DNA from: Myxococcales bacterium
Lineage (GTDB): Bacteria; Myxococcota_A; Bradymonadia; UBA7976; UBA1532
NCBI GenBank assembly: GCA_020633465.1
Contig: JACKDN010000008.1
Coordinates: 248,001-312,000, forward strand
Direction: 5' to 3'
DNA length: 64,000 bases
Shown here: one piece after another, positions 54,118 to 63,735 of the stretch
Position numbering within the stretch: position 1 is the stretch's first letter
Layout of the letters: each line of letters begins with the position of its first letter
Program-made: the position numbers and the translations under genes
Notes under the pieces: model-generated
What the model was told of the DNA's origin: nothing
Databases searched by the model: none
What the model saw: only the letters and a program-made list of their open reading frames with translations

Positions 54118-56011
54118 TCACCGCGCGGTCCTCCGCCGGGGGCGGCGGCGCAGGGCGGGCAGCAGCCCGAGCAGGGCCAGCAGCGCGCCCACAGGAGCCC
54201 CGGGCGCGCCCTGGCAGCCGCCGTCCAGCGTGGCGGCCGTCGTGTGCTCGGCCGGCGCCGCGCGGGGCACCCCGCCGTCCACGGCCACGGGGCTGGCGTC
54301 CAGGCGGGGCGCGGGGCTCGGCGCCGCCGTCGGCGGCCGGGGCGGCGCCCAGGCGTCGCCGGCCGGGGGCGCGGGGGCGGCGCGGCGTCGTCCCCCCGGC
54401 GGGCGGCGGCGGCCGATCGGGCGGCGGAGCGGGCGTGTCGTCGATCGGATCGACGGCCTCCACCGCGTCGAGCGCGAAGGGCGCGGCGGCGCGCAGCGAC
54501 AGCGACGTCACCGGGCGTTCCCAGCCCGGCGCGCCGGCGAGATCCAGGGTGACCACCTCCAGCTCGCCGTCGCCGCGCAGCGTCACGGTCTGCTCGCCCC
54601 CGGGCCAGCCGACCGTCAGCGCCGGCGCCGCGGCCCGCACCTCGATGCGCAGGCCGTCGGCGTCGAGGCGCGTCCAGGCCGGGCTCTCGGCGCAGGCGTC
54701 CACCACCAGCGCGCCGAAGCCCGGATCGACGCGCACCGCGCCGCCGCAGGCGGTCCACCCCTCGGTGTCCTCGGCGCGGGCGCCGTCGAAGGTCCAGCCG
54801 TCGATCGCGAAGACGTCGGCGAAGCTCTCGTGCCGCCCGTCGGCGGGCGCGTCGGCGTACGCGGCGCCCAGCCAGCCGCGCAGGCGCGCGCCGAAGCCGG
54901 GGTCGACCGCGCGCAGGCTCAGCCGCACCCGCCGCGCCGCGCCGCCGCCCACCTCGCCCAGATCGACCACGGCCTCGGGCACCGCCGGCAGGGGGGCCAC
55001 CACCCGCCAGCCGCCCTGCCCGTCCTCGGCCTCGAGGGTGACCGCCTCGACGGCCAGCGCCGGCGCGACGGCGTAGCCCGCGCGGGTCGCCGCGGGCGCG
55101 CGGTCGGCGCCGGGCCGCGCCTCGACGACCGCGTCGAAGGCCTGCCCCTCGAGCACATCGAAGATGGCCGCGCTGCTGCCTTCGGGCACCAGATCGCGGG
55201 TCTGGCCCTCGAGGGTCAGCCAGCGCGTGCCCAGGGCCAGCGTCTCGTCGCGGGGCGGGGGCGGCGGATCGGGATCCGGCGGCGGCGGCGGATCCGGCTC
55301 GGCCGAGCAGGCGCCGCGCGCGAAGCCCTCGGTGGGCGCGCGCAGCAGGCGGCCTTCGGTCTGTGGGCCGTACAGGCCGTCCTCGTCGATGCGGTCGCCG
55401 GGGTGGTTGCGGTTCCACAGGCGCTGGAAGGCCAGCACCGACAGGCCGGCCAGATCGGCCGCGCCCCCGCCGACGTAGTCGAAGTGGACGGGATCGCTGG
55501 CGCCCAGCCAGCGCCAGCCGTGGTTCTGCAGCGCCGGGCGCCAGCCCGCGTTGTCGTTGACGTCCAGGGCCAGGCCGCTCTCGTGGCGGCTGCGCCCGGG
55601 CGAGGCGGCCAGCGAGATGCCGCAGCGCCCCTGGCGGTACCAGCGGTACAGCAGGAACTGCTGGGGCAGCGTGCGCAGGGCCGAGTTGACCGACAGGGCG
55701 CGCCCGCGCTCGCGGATGGCGGCGGCGAGGGGGCCGCGCGCGGCGCCCTGCACGAAGGTCCACACGCCGCCGCCCGCCTGCACGTTCAGGTCGGAGATGT
55801 CGACCAACGTGTTCGGGCGCAGGCAGTTGATCTCGTCGATCAGCTGGCGGGACAGGCCCGAGACGATGGCCGTCGAGCAGCCGCCGGCCTCGCCGACCGT
55901 CAGGCCCGGGCGCCAGACGCCCAGGGCGCCCTCTTCGTGGTGGTGCTCGTCGTCGTACGCGGGGGCGCAGGCGACGAGGGCGAGGGCGACGACGGGGGCG
56001 AGGCGGCGCAT
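54118..56011 (-). CDS. M15-type peptidase lipoprotein with PG-binding domain and C-terminal sorting tail (frameshifted)
   Basis: ATG at 56011 gives a lipoprotein signal (VVALALVAC). Residues ~60-185 fit a D-alanyl-D-alanine carboxypeptidase-like M15 domain with SRHESGLALDVND and DPVHFDY (zinc ligands His, Asp, His). A peptidoglycan-binding repeat follows (LSVLAFQRLWNRNHPGDRID, then GLYGPQTEGRLL), then a Pro linker and two beta domains. In a C6 run at 54392-54397 the frame breaks. In the restored frame the protein ends GGCQGAPGAPVGALLALLGL followed by an Arg-rich end, a Cys-hydrophobic-Arg tail like MYXO-CTERM sorting signals. Likely cell-wall hydrolase or wall-bound protein. Confidence 0.75.
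54392..54397 (-). other. Frame break at a C6 run
   Basis: The peptidase frame loses sense after DRPPPPAG at this homopolymer. A one-base change restores a Pro/Ala linker and the Cys-hydrophobic-Arg tail ending at 54118. Confidence 0.7.
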
Positions 56012-56231
56012 CCCCCGGCGGGGAAGCAAGGGGCGCGCCGGGCACGGAGAGCCCGCAACCACGCGGTCCGAGGCGGGCGGTGGGACGTGCCGTCCCCACC
56101 TGCGGTGGGCTGTCGAGGCCCCGGTGGTGTCGATCGTCACCGCCGGCGGACGCGCGCCGCGGTCCGGTAACCGAACGCACCGCGCCGGGCGCCCCCGCGC
56201 GGGCCTGCGCCTTGCACGACGACGCCCCCCG

Positions 56232-57470
56232 ATGTCGGCCCGACCTCCCCGGTGGCTCGCGCGCGCCCTCGTCGCGACGGCGCTGATCGCCATCCCGCTG
56301 TCCTTGCTCGGCGGGCGGTACGTGCGCTTGGGCGCCGACTGGATCGACGGCGACAGCTGCGTCGGCTGCCACCGCCAGCAGAACCCCCGCCTGGTGCGGC
56401 AGTGGATCGGCAGCGCGCACTTCGACGCGCGGGTCGGCTGCGAGGGGTGCCACGGCGACGACCACGAGGCGATGTTCGGAATGGACGGCGCGGTGTCGTC
56501 GAAGGTGTGCGCCGAGTGCCACGCGCAGGCCTACGAGGAGTTCGGCCGCAGCGGACACGCGACGACGCTGGCCGACGCCACGGGCAACGGCCGCTTCCTC
56601 GCCGCGCCCGCCGCCATCCAGCGGCAGGGCTGCGTCAGCTGTCACGCCATCGGCCGCACCTTCCCCGACGGCGGGCAGGGGCAGTGCAACTTCTGCCACA
56701 CCGGGCATCGCTTCTCGGCCGCCGAGGCCCGCGAGCCGCGCGCCTGCGAGGGCTGCCACCTGGGGCCCGACCACCCGCAGATGGAGGCCTGGGAGGCCAG
56801 CAAGCACGGCGTGGTGTGGCGCAGCCTGCGCGACGACACGACCGCGCCCACCTGCGTCGCGTGCCACCTCGGCGGGGCCGCCGGGCACGACTCGACCGCC
56901 AACCTGACCCTGGGCCGCGTGGCCAGCGGCGCCGTGCTCGAGGGGACGCCCGCGCCGGTGCCGATGAAGACCCTCACCCGGGCCGAGTTCGACGAACGCC
57001 GGGCCCGCATGATCGACACCTGCACGCCCTGTCACTCGTCGGGGTTCGCGGCCCGCCACCTGCGCGACGCCGACGAGATCAAGATCGTCGCCGACGGCCT
57101 GCTGGCCGAGGCGGCCGACATCATCCGGGGGCTCGAGCGCGACGGGCTGATCGATCCGATGCCCGCCGATCGACCGCCGCACCCGCTGGCCGGCCACGCG
57201 ATGGTGCTGGGGGGCCACCAGCTCTACAGCGACACGTCGCCCATCGAGCAGCGCTTCTTCGAGATGTCGAAGTTCCACCACTCGGTGGCGTTCAAGGGGG
57301 CCTACCACTTCTCGCCCGACCACACGCACTGGGTGGGGTACTTCGGGCTGCAGCGGGATCTGACCTTCGTGCGCGGCGAGGCGCGCCGGCTGCGGGCCGA
57401 GGCCGCTCGCCGGGCCGCGCCGCCGGCCGTCGCGGCGCCGCCGGTGGAGGAGGTCGTCGATGCGCCGTAG
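56232..57470 (+). CDS. HAO-like octahaem c-type cytochrome
   Basis: 412 residues with an uncleaved-looking N-terminal membrane anchor (LVATALIAIPLSLLGG) and eight CxxCH motifs. Signature phrases agree with the hydroxylamine oxidoreductase/octahaem cytochrome family: ACEGCHLGPDHPQMEAWEAS, TAPTCVACH, CTPCHSSGFAARHL, SDTSPIEQRFFEMSKF and KGAYHFSPDHTHW. Family members oxidise hydroxylamine or hydrazine or reduce nitrite/hydroxylamine. Which way this one works cannot be told here; the crosslinking Tyr of true HAO could not be placed. It overlaps the next gene by 11 bp. Confidence 0.85.
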   Translation: MSARPPRWLARALVATALIAIPLSLLGGRYVRLGADWIDGDSCVGCHRQQNPRLVRQWIGSAHFDARVGCEGCHGDDHEAMFGMDGAVSSKVCAECHAQAYEEFGRSGHATTLADATGNGRFLAAPAAIQRQGCVSCHAIGRTFPDGGQGQCNFCHTGHRFSAAEAREPRACEGCHLGPDHPQMEAWEASKHGVVWRSLRDDTTAPTCVACHLGGAAGHDSTANLTLGRVASGAVLEGTPAPVPMKTLTRAEFDERRARMIDTCTPCHSSGFAARHLRDADEIKIVADGLLAEAADIIRGLERDGLIDPMPADRPPHPLAGHAMVLGGHQLYSDTSPIEQRFFEMSKFHHSVAFKGAYHFSPDHTHWVGYFGLQRDLTFVRGEARRLRAEAARRAAPPAVAAPPVEEVVDAP

Positions 57471-59559
57471 GTGGTGGATCGGCGGCGGCGTCGCCGCGCT
57501 GGTCGTCTTGGTGGGCGTGTGGTGGGAGGCCCGCCGCGACGCGGCGCCCGCCCCGCCCGACGCCGGCTTCGTGGGCAGCGAGGCCTGCCGCGGCTGCCAC
57601 CCGGCCGCGTTCGCCTCGTGGTCGGGATCGTTCCACGCCCACAACGGCGCCGAGCCCTCGCCCGAGGCGGTCGTCGGCGACTTCGAGGGCGACAACACCT
57701 ACAGCTACGCCGGCACCCGCTCGCGCATGTTCCGAGAGGGTGACGCCTGGAAGATGGCGTACACCGATCCGCGGGGCGAGACCGAGGTGCGCACCATCGA
57801 CTTCGTCATCGGGCGCGCCCGCCACCAGGTGTACCTGACGCGCCTCGAGGACGGCCGCCTGCAGGTGCTGCCCACCTACTGGAACGTCGAAGAGGGCCGG
57901 TGGCGGGACGCGCGCGAGGGCACCGTCGACGGGCCCTCGCCCCTGCCCGTCCATCACCAGCAGTACTGGCGCAACTACGGGCGCACCTTCCAGCGCAGCT
58001 GCCTCGAGTGCCACGCCAGCCAGCCGCGCAAGCACTACGACCGCGCCACCCAGCAGTACGCGAGCACCTTCGATCCGGCGATCAACTGCGAGGCCTGCCA
58101 CGGCCCCGGCGCCGCGCACGTCGGCGCCTGGCGGGCCCTCGACGGCGAGGCCGCCCGCGGCACGCTGGCCGACCTCGTCCGGCTCGATCTCGACGGCAGC
58201 ATCGAGGCCTGCGCGCCCTGCCACGCCCGCAAGCGCATCTACGCCGAGGGCTTCGCGCCGGGCGACGACTTCTACGACTTCTTCGCGCCGCACGTCTGGG
58301 AGCCGGGCATGTTCTTCGCGGACGGCCGCTCGTCCAGCCTGAACTACCGCTGGGTGGACTTCATGCAGAACGGCTGCTTCCGGCGCACCACGCGGCGCAT
58401 GGACTGCGGCTTCTGTCACTCGCCGCACGGCCTCGAGAGCGTCAAGGACGCCACGGTCACGCAGGCCAACGCCATCTGCACCGGCTGCCACGTGGGCCAC
58501 AAGACGCAGCTGACCGAGCACACGCACCACCCGCCCGAGTCGGACGGCTCGCGCTGCGTCGAGTGCCACATGCCGCCGATGCCGCTCGATCTGCGCATGA
58601 CCGTACGCGATCACACCATCGGCAGCCCCCTGCCCGAGCTCACCCGCGACTTCGGCGCCCCCAACGCCTGCAACGGCTGTCACGACGATCGCGACGCCGG
58701 CTGGGCGCAGGGCTTCGTCGAGCAGTGGTTCGGCGACGATCCCCACTTCCAGGGCTATCGGTCGCGCATGCGCGCGCGCGCCGAGGTGCTGTCGGTGGCG
58801 CTCTCGCACGACGCGCCGGTGCCGGTGGCCCCGCTGACCGCCTGGCTGTCCGAGCCCGGCCGCTCGCTGATCGAGCGGGCCAGCGCGGCGCACTTCCTGC
58901 GGCGCGCGCCGACCTCGCCCGAGGCGACCGCCGCGCTGCTGGACGCCCTGAAGTCCGACCCCCACCCGCTGGTGCGCTACGCGGCCGCCGACGGGCTCGA
59001 GACGCACCGCACGCCCTTGGCCGACGGGGCGCTGCGCGCGGCGCTGGAGGACGACCGGCGCATCGTCCGCGTGCGGGCCTACCAGGCGCTCATCGTGCGC
59101 GATCCGTCCGTGGCCGACGAGCCCGGCCTGGCCGACGTGCGCGCCGAGTACGACGTGCGCGAGAAGGTCATCCGCGCCGACGATCCCCGCAGCAAGTCGA
59201 TGGACGCCCTGTGGCACTTCCAGCGCGGTGACACGGCCGCGGCCGAGGCCACGCTGCGGGAGGGCGTCGCGATGACCTGGCCGGTGCCGGGCGTGCGCGC
59301 CGATCTGGTGCAGTTCCTCCTCGAGCAGGGGCGGCTGGACGAGGCGGAGCGGGAGATCGAGATCCTCGAGCGGGCCGATCCGCAGGGCATCGCCGCGCGC
59401 AGCAGCCGGGCCGTGCTGCACCTGGCGCGGGGGCGGCCCGCCGACGCGCTGCCCCTGCTCGACGCGCTGCTCGACGAGGGCGTGCGCACGCCGCTGATCG
59501 AGCAGGCCCGGGGTGCCGCGGCCGCGCGCGCGGGCGCGCCGCAGCGGCACCTGCCGTGA
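57460..59559 (+). CDS. Octahaem cytochrome with HEAT and TPR-like C-terminal repeats
   Basis: ATG at 57460 preceded by GGAGGAGG, inside the end of the previous gene. 699 residues: N-terminal anchor (VAALVVLVGVWWEA), then eight CxxCH motifs (~45-410: first GSEACRGCHPAAFASWSGSF), HEAT-like repeats (~455-560: SLIERASAAHFLRRAP, PLVRYAAADGLE) and a TPR-like end (ALWHFQRGDTAAAEATLREG). Cytochromes with such tails are known in Planctomycetes and Deltaproteobacteria. It should work with the HAO-like protein in one membrane-bound complex. Confidence 0.87.
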   Translation: MRRRWWIGGGVAALVVLVGVWWEARRDAAPAPPDAGFVGSEACRGCHPAAFASWSGSFHAHNGAEPSPEAVVGDFEGDNTYSYAGTRSRMFREGDAWKMAYTDPRGETEVRTIDFVIGRARHQVYLTRLEDGRLQVLPTYWNVEEGRWRDAREGTVDGPSPLPVHHQQYWRNYGRTFQRSCLECHASQPRKHYDRATQQYASTFDPAINCEACHGPGAAHVGAWRALDGEAARGTLADLVRLDLDGSIEACAPCHARKRIYAEGFAPGDDFYDFFAPHVWEPGMFFADGRSSSLNYRWVDFMQNGCFRRTTRRMDCGFCHSPHGLESVKDATVTQANAICTGCHVGHKTQLTEHTHHPPESDGSRCVECHMPPMPLDLRMTVRDHTIGSPLPELTRDFGAPNACNGCHDDRDAGWAQGFVEQWFGDDPHFQGYRSRMRARAEVLSVALSHDAPVPVAPLTAWLSEPGRSLIERASAAHFLRRAPTSPEATAALLDALKSDPHPLVRYAAADGLETHRTPLADGALRAALEDDRRIVRVRAYQALIVRDPSVADEPGLADVRAEYDVREKVIRADDPRSKSMDALWHFQRGDTAAAEATLREGVAMTWPVPGVRADLVQFLLEQGRLDEAEREIEILERADPQGIAARSSRAVLHLARGRPADALPLLDALLDEGVRTPLIEQARGAAAARAGAPQRHLP

Positions 59560-59999
59560 TCGCCGGCAAGCGCGCGCACGATCTGGGCGCGGGCCTGACG
59601 ATCGCCGGCGTCGCCACGGCGCTGTGGCTGCTCGGCAGCTCGGGCGGCGCGACCGGCGCGCGCGCGGCGCACCTGGTGGTGGCCGTCCCCTGGGCCGCCC
59701 TGACGCTCGGGCAGGTGGCGCGTGGCGCCCGCCGCCTTTGGCCGCGCCGCCGCCCGACCACCGCCGCCACGGCCCAGGGCGTCCTCGGGCGGGTGCTGCT
59801 GATCGACGGCCTGCTGTTGGCCATCACCGGGGCCGTGCTCTGGGGTCTGCCGGCGGGCGATCCGCTGGCGCAGCGGGCCTGGACCACCGCCCACCACGCC
59901 GCCCACGAGGTGCTGCTGCCGACGCTGCTGGCCCACGTCGCGCTGGCGGCCTGGCGTCGCTGGCGCGGGGCGCTGGCGCGCAGCCCGACGTCGGGTTAA
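59556..59999 (+). CDS. Small polytopic membrane protein, possible b-type cytochrome
   Basis: GTG at 59556 overlaps the previous stop (GTGA). 147 residues with four hydrophobic helices and His residues near helix ends (RAAHLVVAVPWAAL, TTAHHAAHEVLLPTLLAHVA), a pattern seen in cytochrome b561-like quinol-linked subunits. It could pass electrons between the quinone pool and the two octahaem proteins. Haem binding is inferred from His placement only. Confidence 0.65.
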   Translation: MIAGKRAHDLGAGLTIAGVATALWLLGSSGGATGARAAHLVVAVPWAALTLGQVARGARRLWPRRRPTTAATAQGVLGRVLLIDGLLLAITGAVLWGLPAGDPLAQRAWTTAHHAAHEVLLPTLLAHVALAAWRRWRGALARSPTSG

Positions 60000-60009
60000 G
60001 CATCGCTGC

Positions 60010-61998
60010 ATGCTGCTGTTCCTTGTTGCGCTGCTGGTCGGCGTCCTGGTGGCCCACGCGGTGGGCGCGGGGGTGGCGCGCGGGCTGCGCGTGGCGCCGG
60101 GGCACATCCGCCGCGCGATGCCCTCGCTGCCCGCCGTCGACGTCGGCGACGGCAGCGGCCGCGCCTGGCGCCGGCAGGTGCGCGCCGTCGAGGCGCGCCT
60201 GCTGGATCGCTTCGAGGACGGCGTCGAGGGCGCCCACGCGGCCGAGCTGGCCCACGCGCTCGAGGCCCCCGTCGAGGCCGTGCGGCAGGCGCTGGACCGC
60301 CTGCGCCAGGCCATGCCCTGCCGCCTGCGGGTGACCCGCGGCGGGCGCCTGCTGCACGACTTCTCGGCGGACGCCGTGGCCGGCCTGCGCGCGCGCCGCC
60401 GGCGGACGCGGCCGCTCCGCGTGGGGCTGGTGCTGCTGGCGCTGCTCGCGAACGTGGGCGCCATCTGGCCGGTCGTGGTGCTGGGCTTCCTGGCCGCCGG
60501 CAGCCTGAACGCGATGCTCGAGGCCGACGCCGCGAAGGTGGGCCTGGTGGGGCTGGGCGCCCTGGCCGCGCTGGTCGTGGCGACGCTGGCCTTCGGCTGG
60601 GTGATGCACCGGCTGCTCACGCCGGTCGGTCGGCACCCGCGCCTCGGGCCCGCCGTGGTCGAGCCCGCGGCGGCCGCCGCTCCCGGCCCGCTGGCCTGGC
60701 TGCCCTCGTTCGGCGGCGGCGGCCACACGACCTGGACGACCAGCAGCGGCGGGGGCTCGAGCAGCTCGGGCGGGCGCCGCGGCAAGGACGGCGACGGCGC
60801 CGGGCAGGCCATCATCGCGATCATCCTGATCGCGATCATCGCGCTGTGCCTCTTCACCGTGTGGGTGTGGGTGCGCGGCGTCTACCGCGCGGTGCAGACG
60901 CCCATCGACGACGAGGACGATCTGGGCCCCGCCCTGTGGGTGCGCCGCCGCGAGGTGGTCGATCGCATCGAGCGGCTGCTGCCGACGAACGATCTGGTGG
61001 GGCGGGTGCTGCGGGCCCTGCGGCGGCTGGCCGGACAGCGGCGGCCCGCCGACGGCGCGATGAGCCGGCGGGTGCTGGCGCGGGCGGTCCGGCAGGGGGG
61101 CGTCGTGACGGCGCTCGAGATCCAGCTGCACGAGGCGCTGGATCCCGCCGAGGCGATGGAGGTGGGCACGCGCCTGTGCACCCTGCTCGAGGGCCGCGTG
61201 CGGGTCATCGGCGACGGCGAGGTGGCCTTCGACTTCGGTCCCGGCCTGACGCCGCCGCCCGACGCCAGCGACGATCCCCACCTGTGGGCCGAGTTCCTGC
61301 GCTTCAGCCCGCAAGGGCCGGCCGTCCGGCGCGATCCGGATCAGTGGAGCCACACGCTGCCGGTGAACCTGGTGGGACTGCGCGCCGGACACCTCGAGGC
61401 CACCAGCCGCCTGGCGGCCGGCGCCTGGCTGATGGCGGCCTCGGCGGCGATCCTGTTCGCGATCGAGCTGCCGCCGTCCTGGCAGCCCTACCTGTTGGGG
61501 CTCGCCGAGCCGGGCGGCGCGTTCCGCGAGACCTTCGGATCGCTGTTGACGGTCGGCACGGTGCTGTTCGCGATCGGCGCGACGGCCCTGGCGTCCGTCG
61601 CGCGCTACGCGGCGGTCACCTGCGCGGCGCTGGGCGCGCGCCGGGACGCCCGCCGCGCGGCCTGCCAGGAGGTGCTCGAGATCATCGAGGCCGGCCGCGA
61701 CGTCGTCGACCTCGGCGAGCAGGTGCGGCAGGTGTACGACACGCTGGTCGCCTGCTGGCCCGGCGTCACGACCGCGCTGATCGAGAAGGAGATGCTGGGC
61801 TTCGCGGTGGACTGCGATCTCGAGCCGGTGCCCGAACAGGGCGAGGGCCAGTGGTCGCTGCAGGGGCTGGCGGCGCGGTACGCGGCGGCGCGGGCCGCGG
61901 CCGTCGAGGCGGCCGGGCGGCCCGACGACGCGGCCGACCGCGACGCGGTGGTGTTCGACAGCGCCATCGAGCTCGACCGGCTGGTGGCGCTGGCCTGA
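60010..61998 (+). CDS. Unrecognised multi-pass membrane protein
   Basis: 662 residues from an ATG 10 bp after the previous stop. Hydrophobic segments lie near residues 2-20, 135-165, 178-200, 262-285, 470-490 and 510-535. Between them are an N-terminal soluble part with a possible winged-helix fold (RLLDRFEDGVEGAHAAELAH), a Gly/Ser-rich loop (TTSSGGGSSSSGG) and two cytoplasmic-looking alpha/beta parts. No catalytic motif recognised. It may be cotranscribed with the cytochrome operon; the functional link is unknown. Confidence 0.75.
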   Translation: MLLFLVALLVGVLVAHAVGAGVARGLRVAPGHIRRAMPSLPAVDVGDGSGRAWRRQVRAVEARLLDRFEDGVEGAHAAELAHALEAPVEAVRQALDRLRQAMPCRLRVTRGGRLLHDFSADAVAGLRARRRRTRPLRVGLVLLALLANVGAIWPVVVLGFLAAGSLNAMLEADAAKVGLVGLGALAALVVATLAFGWVMHRLLTPVGRHPRLGPAVVEPAAAAAPGPLAWLPSFGGGGHTTWTTSSGGGSSSSGGRRGKDGDGAGQAIIAIILIAIIALCLFTVWVWVRGVYRAVQTPIDDEDDLGPALWVRRREVVDRIERLLPTNDLVGRVLRALRRLAGQRRPADGAMSRRVLARAVRQGGVVTALEIQLHEALDPAEAMEVGTRLCTLLEGRVRVIGDGEVAFDFGPGLTPPPDASDDPHLWAEFLRFSPQGPAVRRDPDQWSHTLPVNLVGLRAGHLEATSRLAAGAWLMAASAAILFAIELPPSWQPYLLGLAEPGGAFRETFGSLLTVGTVLFAIGATALASVARYAAVTCAALGARRDARRAACQEVLEIIEAGRDVVDLGEQVRQVYDTLVACWPGVTTALIEKEMLGFAVDCDLEPVPEQGEGQWSLQGLAARYAAARAAAVEAAGRPDDAADRDAVVFDSAIELDRLVALA

Positions 61999-61999
61999 C

Positions 62000-62575
62000 C
62001 TACTTCGTGGCCTTGCAGTCGCCGCCGGCGCAGCTGAACTCGGCGGCGCTGCCCATCGCGGCGGCCTGCTTGCAGTTGCCACCCGCGCAGCTCGCCTTGC
62101 ACTTCGAGCCGCCCGCGCAGGCCTGCTTGCAGTCGCCGCCCGCGCACTCGAAGGTGCAGGTGGCGCCGCCCGCGCAGGCCTGCTTGCAGTCGCCGCCCGC
62201 GCAGGTGGCGGTGCAGGTGCTGCCCCCGGCGCAGGCGTGCTTGCAGTCGCCGGCCACGCAGTCGAACGCGCAGGTCTTGCCGGCGAGGCAGACGCCGGCG
62301 CCGGCCGCGGACACGACGCCCGGCGTACCGCCGGCCGCCTTCAGGGCCGCCGCCGCCGCCTTCAGGCCCGCCGCCCCCGCCTTCGCGCCGGCCGCGCCCG
62401 CCGCCGCCCCGTCGCCCGCCTCACCGGCCTTCGCCGCCTCGGCGGCGGCCGCCTCGGCCTCCTTGGCGGCGGCCTCGGCCTCCTTGGCGGCCTTGGTGGC
62501 CTCGTCCACGTCCTGAGCCGGTGCGCTGGCGGCGCACAGCGCCACGAGCCCGAACGCGATGCACAGTCGCTTCAT
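62000..62575 (-). CDS. Small secreted Cys-repeat protein (copy 2)
   Basis: ATG at 62575 after GAGGAGGA; Sec signal ending APAQ; 191 residues. A Glu/Ala/Lys helix (KEAEAAAKEAEAAAAEAAK) is followed by four ~19-residue repeats with spacing C-x3-C-x4-C-x3-C-x5 and the phrase KQACAGG. It is the same architecture as the protein at 18245-18727, with a different charged helix. Its stop codon is 1 bp from the convergent membrane-protein stop. A disulfide-rich or metal-binding surface protein is likely. Confidence 0.82.
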   Translation of the reverse strand: MKRLCIAFGLVALCAASAPAQDVDEATKAAKEAEAAAKEAEAAAAEAAKAGEAGDGAAAGAAGAKAGAAGLKAAAAALKAAGGTPGVVSAAGAGVCLAGKTCAFDCVAGDCKHACAGGSTCTATCAGGDCKQACAGGATCTFECAGGDCKQACAGGSKCKASCAGGNCKQAAAMGSAAEFSCAGGDCKATK

Positions 62576-62727
62576 GCTGTCCTCCTCGCGGGTGCGTCCC
62601 GCGATCCTCGATGAAGGGTCGGCGATGCCCGCCGGAGCGGCGGCGCGCCGGGTCGACGACCTCGGCCGGGCGCCATTCAACGACGATCGGAGGCGGGAAG
62701 GAAGGGGGCTCGGGCGGACGCCCGTCG

Positions 62728-63606
62728 CTACTCGACCGGGAAGCCCGCGAGCGGGGCCGGATCGGCCTCGAAGGTCAGGCACAGGCTGTAGCTGTCGTTG
62801 CCGCCGACGCCGTCGCTGTCGATGTCGGGCTGCAGGAAGATGGGGACGAGGCCCACGAGATCGGGCGGCACCACCACCAGGGCGGCGTCGAGATCGGCCT
62901 GGCTGATCTGGCCCGAGATGATGCCGCCGGTGATGCGCAGGCCGTCGGGCGTCACCGAGATGGTGCCGGTGATGGCGGTGCTGGTCAGCTGCAGGTTCAG
63001 CTCCTGCCCCTGCACCGGCAGCTGGAGCGCGAAGTCGCCGGGGCCGGCCTGCAGGGTGCCGTTCGCGGCGGTGGCGCCGCGGAACAGGATCAGCGGCTGG
63101 CCCTGGGCGTCGAGCGAGTCGGGATCGACGACGAAGCCGCCGGCGCCGTCCTCGTCGCCGGTCAGCACCGCGAGGTCGAAGCGCCCGTTGGCGCCGGGCG
63201 CCGCGAGGCCGATCGACACCGGCATCAGGTTCAGCTGCCCCTCGTCGAGGGCGGTCTGCAGCTCGCCGTTGGCCAGGCCGCCGATGCCGGCGAAGGCGTT
63301 GTTGGGCCGGCCGTCGCCGCTGAGATCCTGGCAGCGGTTGTCGGCGCCGCCGGCGATGGACGCCATGCCGATGCGGGCGGCGGCGATGGCGCCCTCGACG
63401 GGCGGCGGGGGCTCGATGGGGTTGCCGCCCATGCCGGGCTCGCCGCCCATGCCGGGCGCGCCGCCCGCGCCGGGATCGCCGCCCATGCCCGGGGCGCCCA
63501 TGTCCGCGCCGCCGCCGCCGCTCGAGTCGTCGTCGTCACAGCCCGCCAGGGCCAACGACGTGACCGCCAGACACACCACACCCCAGCGTCGAACGATGCT
63601 CCCCAT
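62728..63606 (-). CDS. Hypothetical lipoprotein with Gly/Met-rich N-terminal linker
   Basis: ATG at 63606 after AGGAG; lipoprotein signal LAVTSLALAGC; 292 residues. A flexible acidic/Gly-Met linker (PGMGGDPGAGGAPGMGGEPG) is followed by a ~200-residue beta-rich domain with ITGTISVTPDGLRITGGIIS and a late Asp-rich segment DIDSDGVGGNDSYSLC. Proteins of this layout are common in Myxococcota; no function is recognised. Confidence 0.8.
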   Translation of the reverse strand: MGSIVRRWGVVCLAVTSLALAGCDDDDSSGGGGADMGAPGMGGDPGAGGAPGMGGEPGMGGNPIEPPPPVEGAIAAARIGMASIAGGADNRCQDLSGDGRPNNAFAGIGGLANGELQTALDEGQLNLMPVSIGLAAPGANGRFDLAVLTGDEDGAGGFVVDPDSLDAQGQPLILFRGATAANGTLQAGPGDFALQLPVQGQELNLQLTSTAITGTISVTPDGLRITGGIISGQISQADLDAALVVVPPDLVGLVPIFLQPDIDSDGVGGNDSYSLCLTFEADPAPLAGFPVE

Positions 63607-63735
63607 GTTCCTCTCCTTCCGTTGCGCGCCGCGCCGACCACCCGGTCGGCGCGTTCGCCCGAGAGGACACGTCAACGTTTGACTAAGATTCGTTCAACGT
63701 TCGTTTGGCGATCGTTTTTTCCGCCGCCGGCCTGC
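63607..63735. promoter_or_regulatory. A+T-rich upstream region of the lipoprotein gene
   Basis: This gap holds an unusually A+T-rich block (63665-63720) with repeated AACGA/AACGT words and a T6 run. It probably carries the lipoprotein promoter, but no clear -35/-10 pair could be fixed. Confidence 0.35.
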
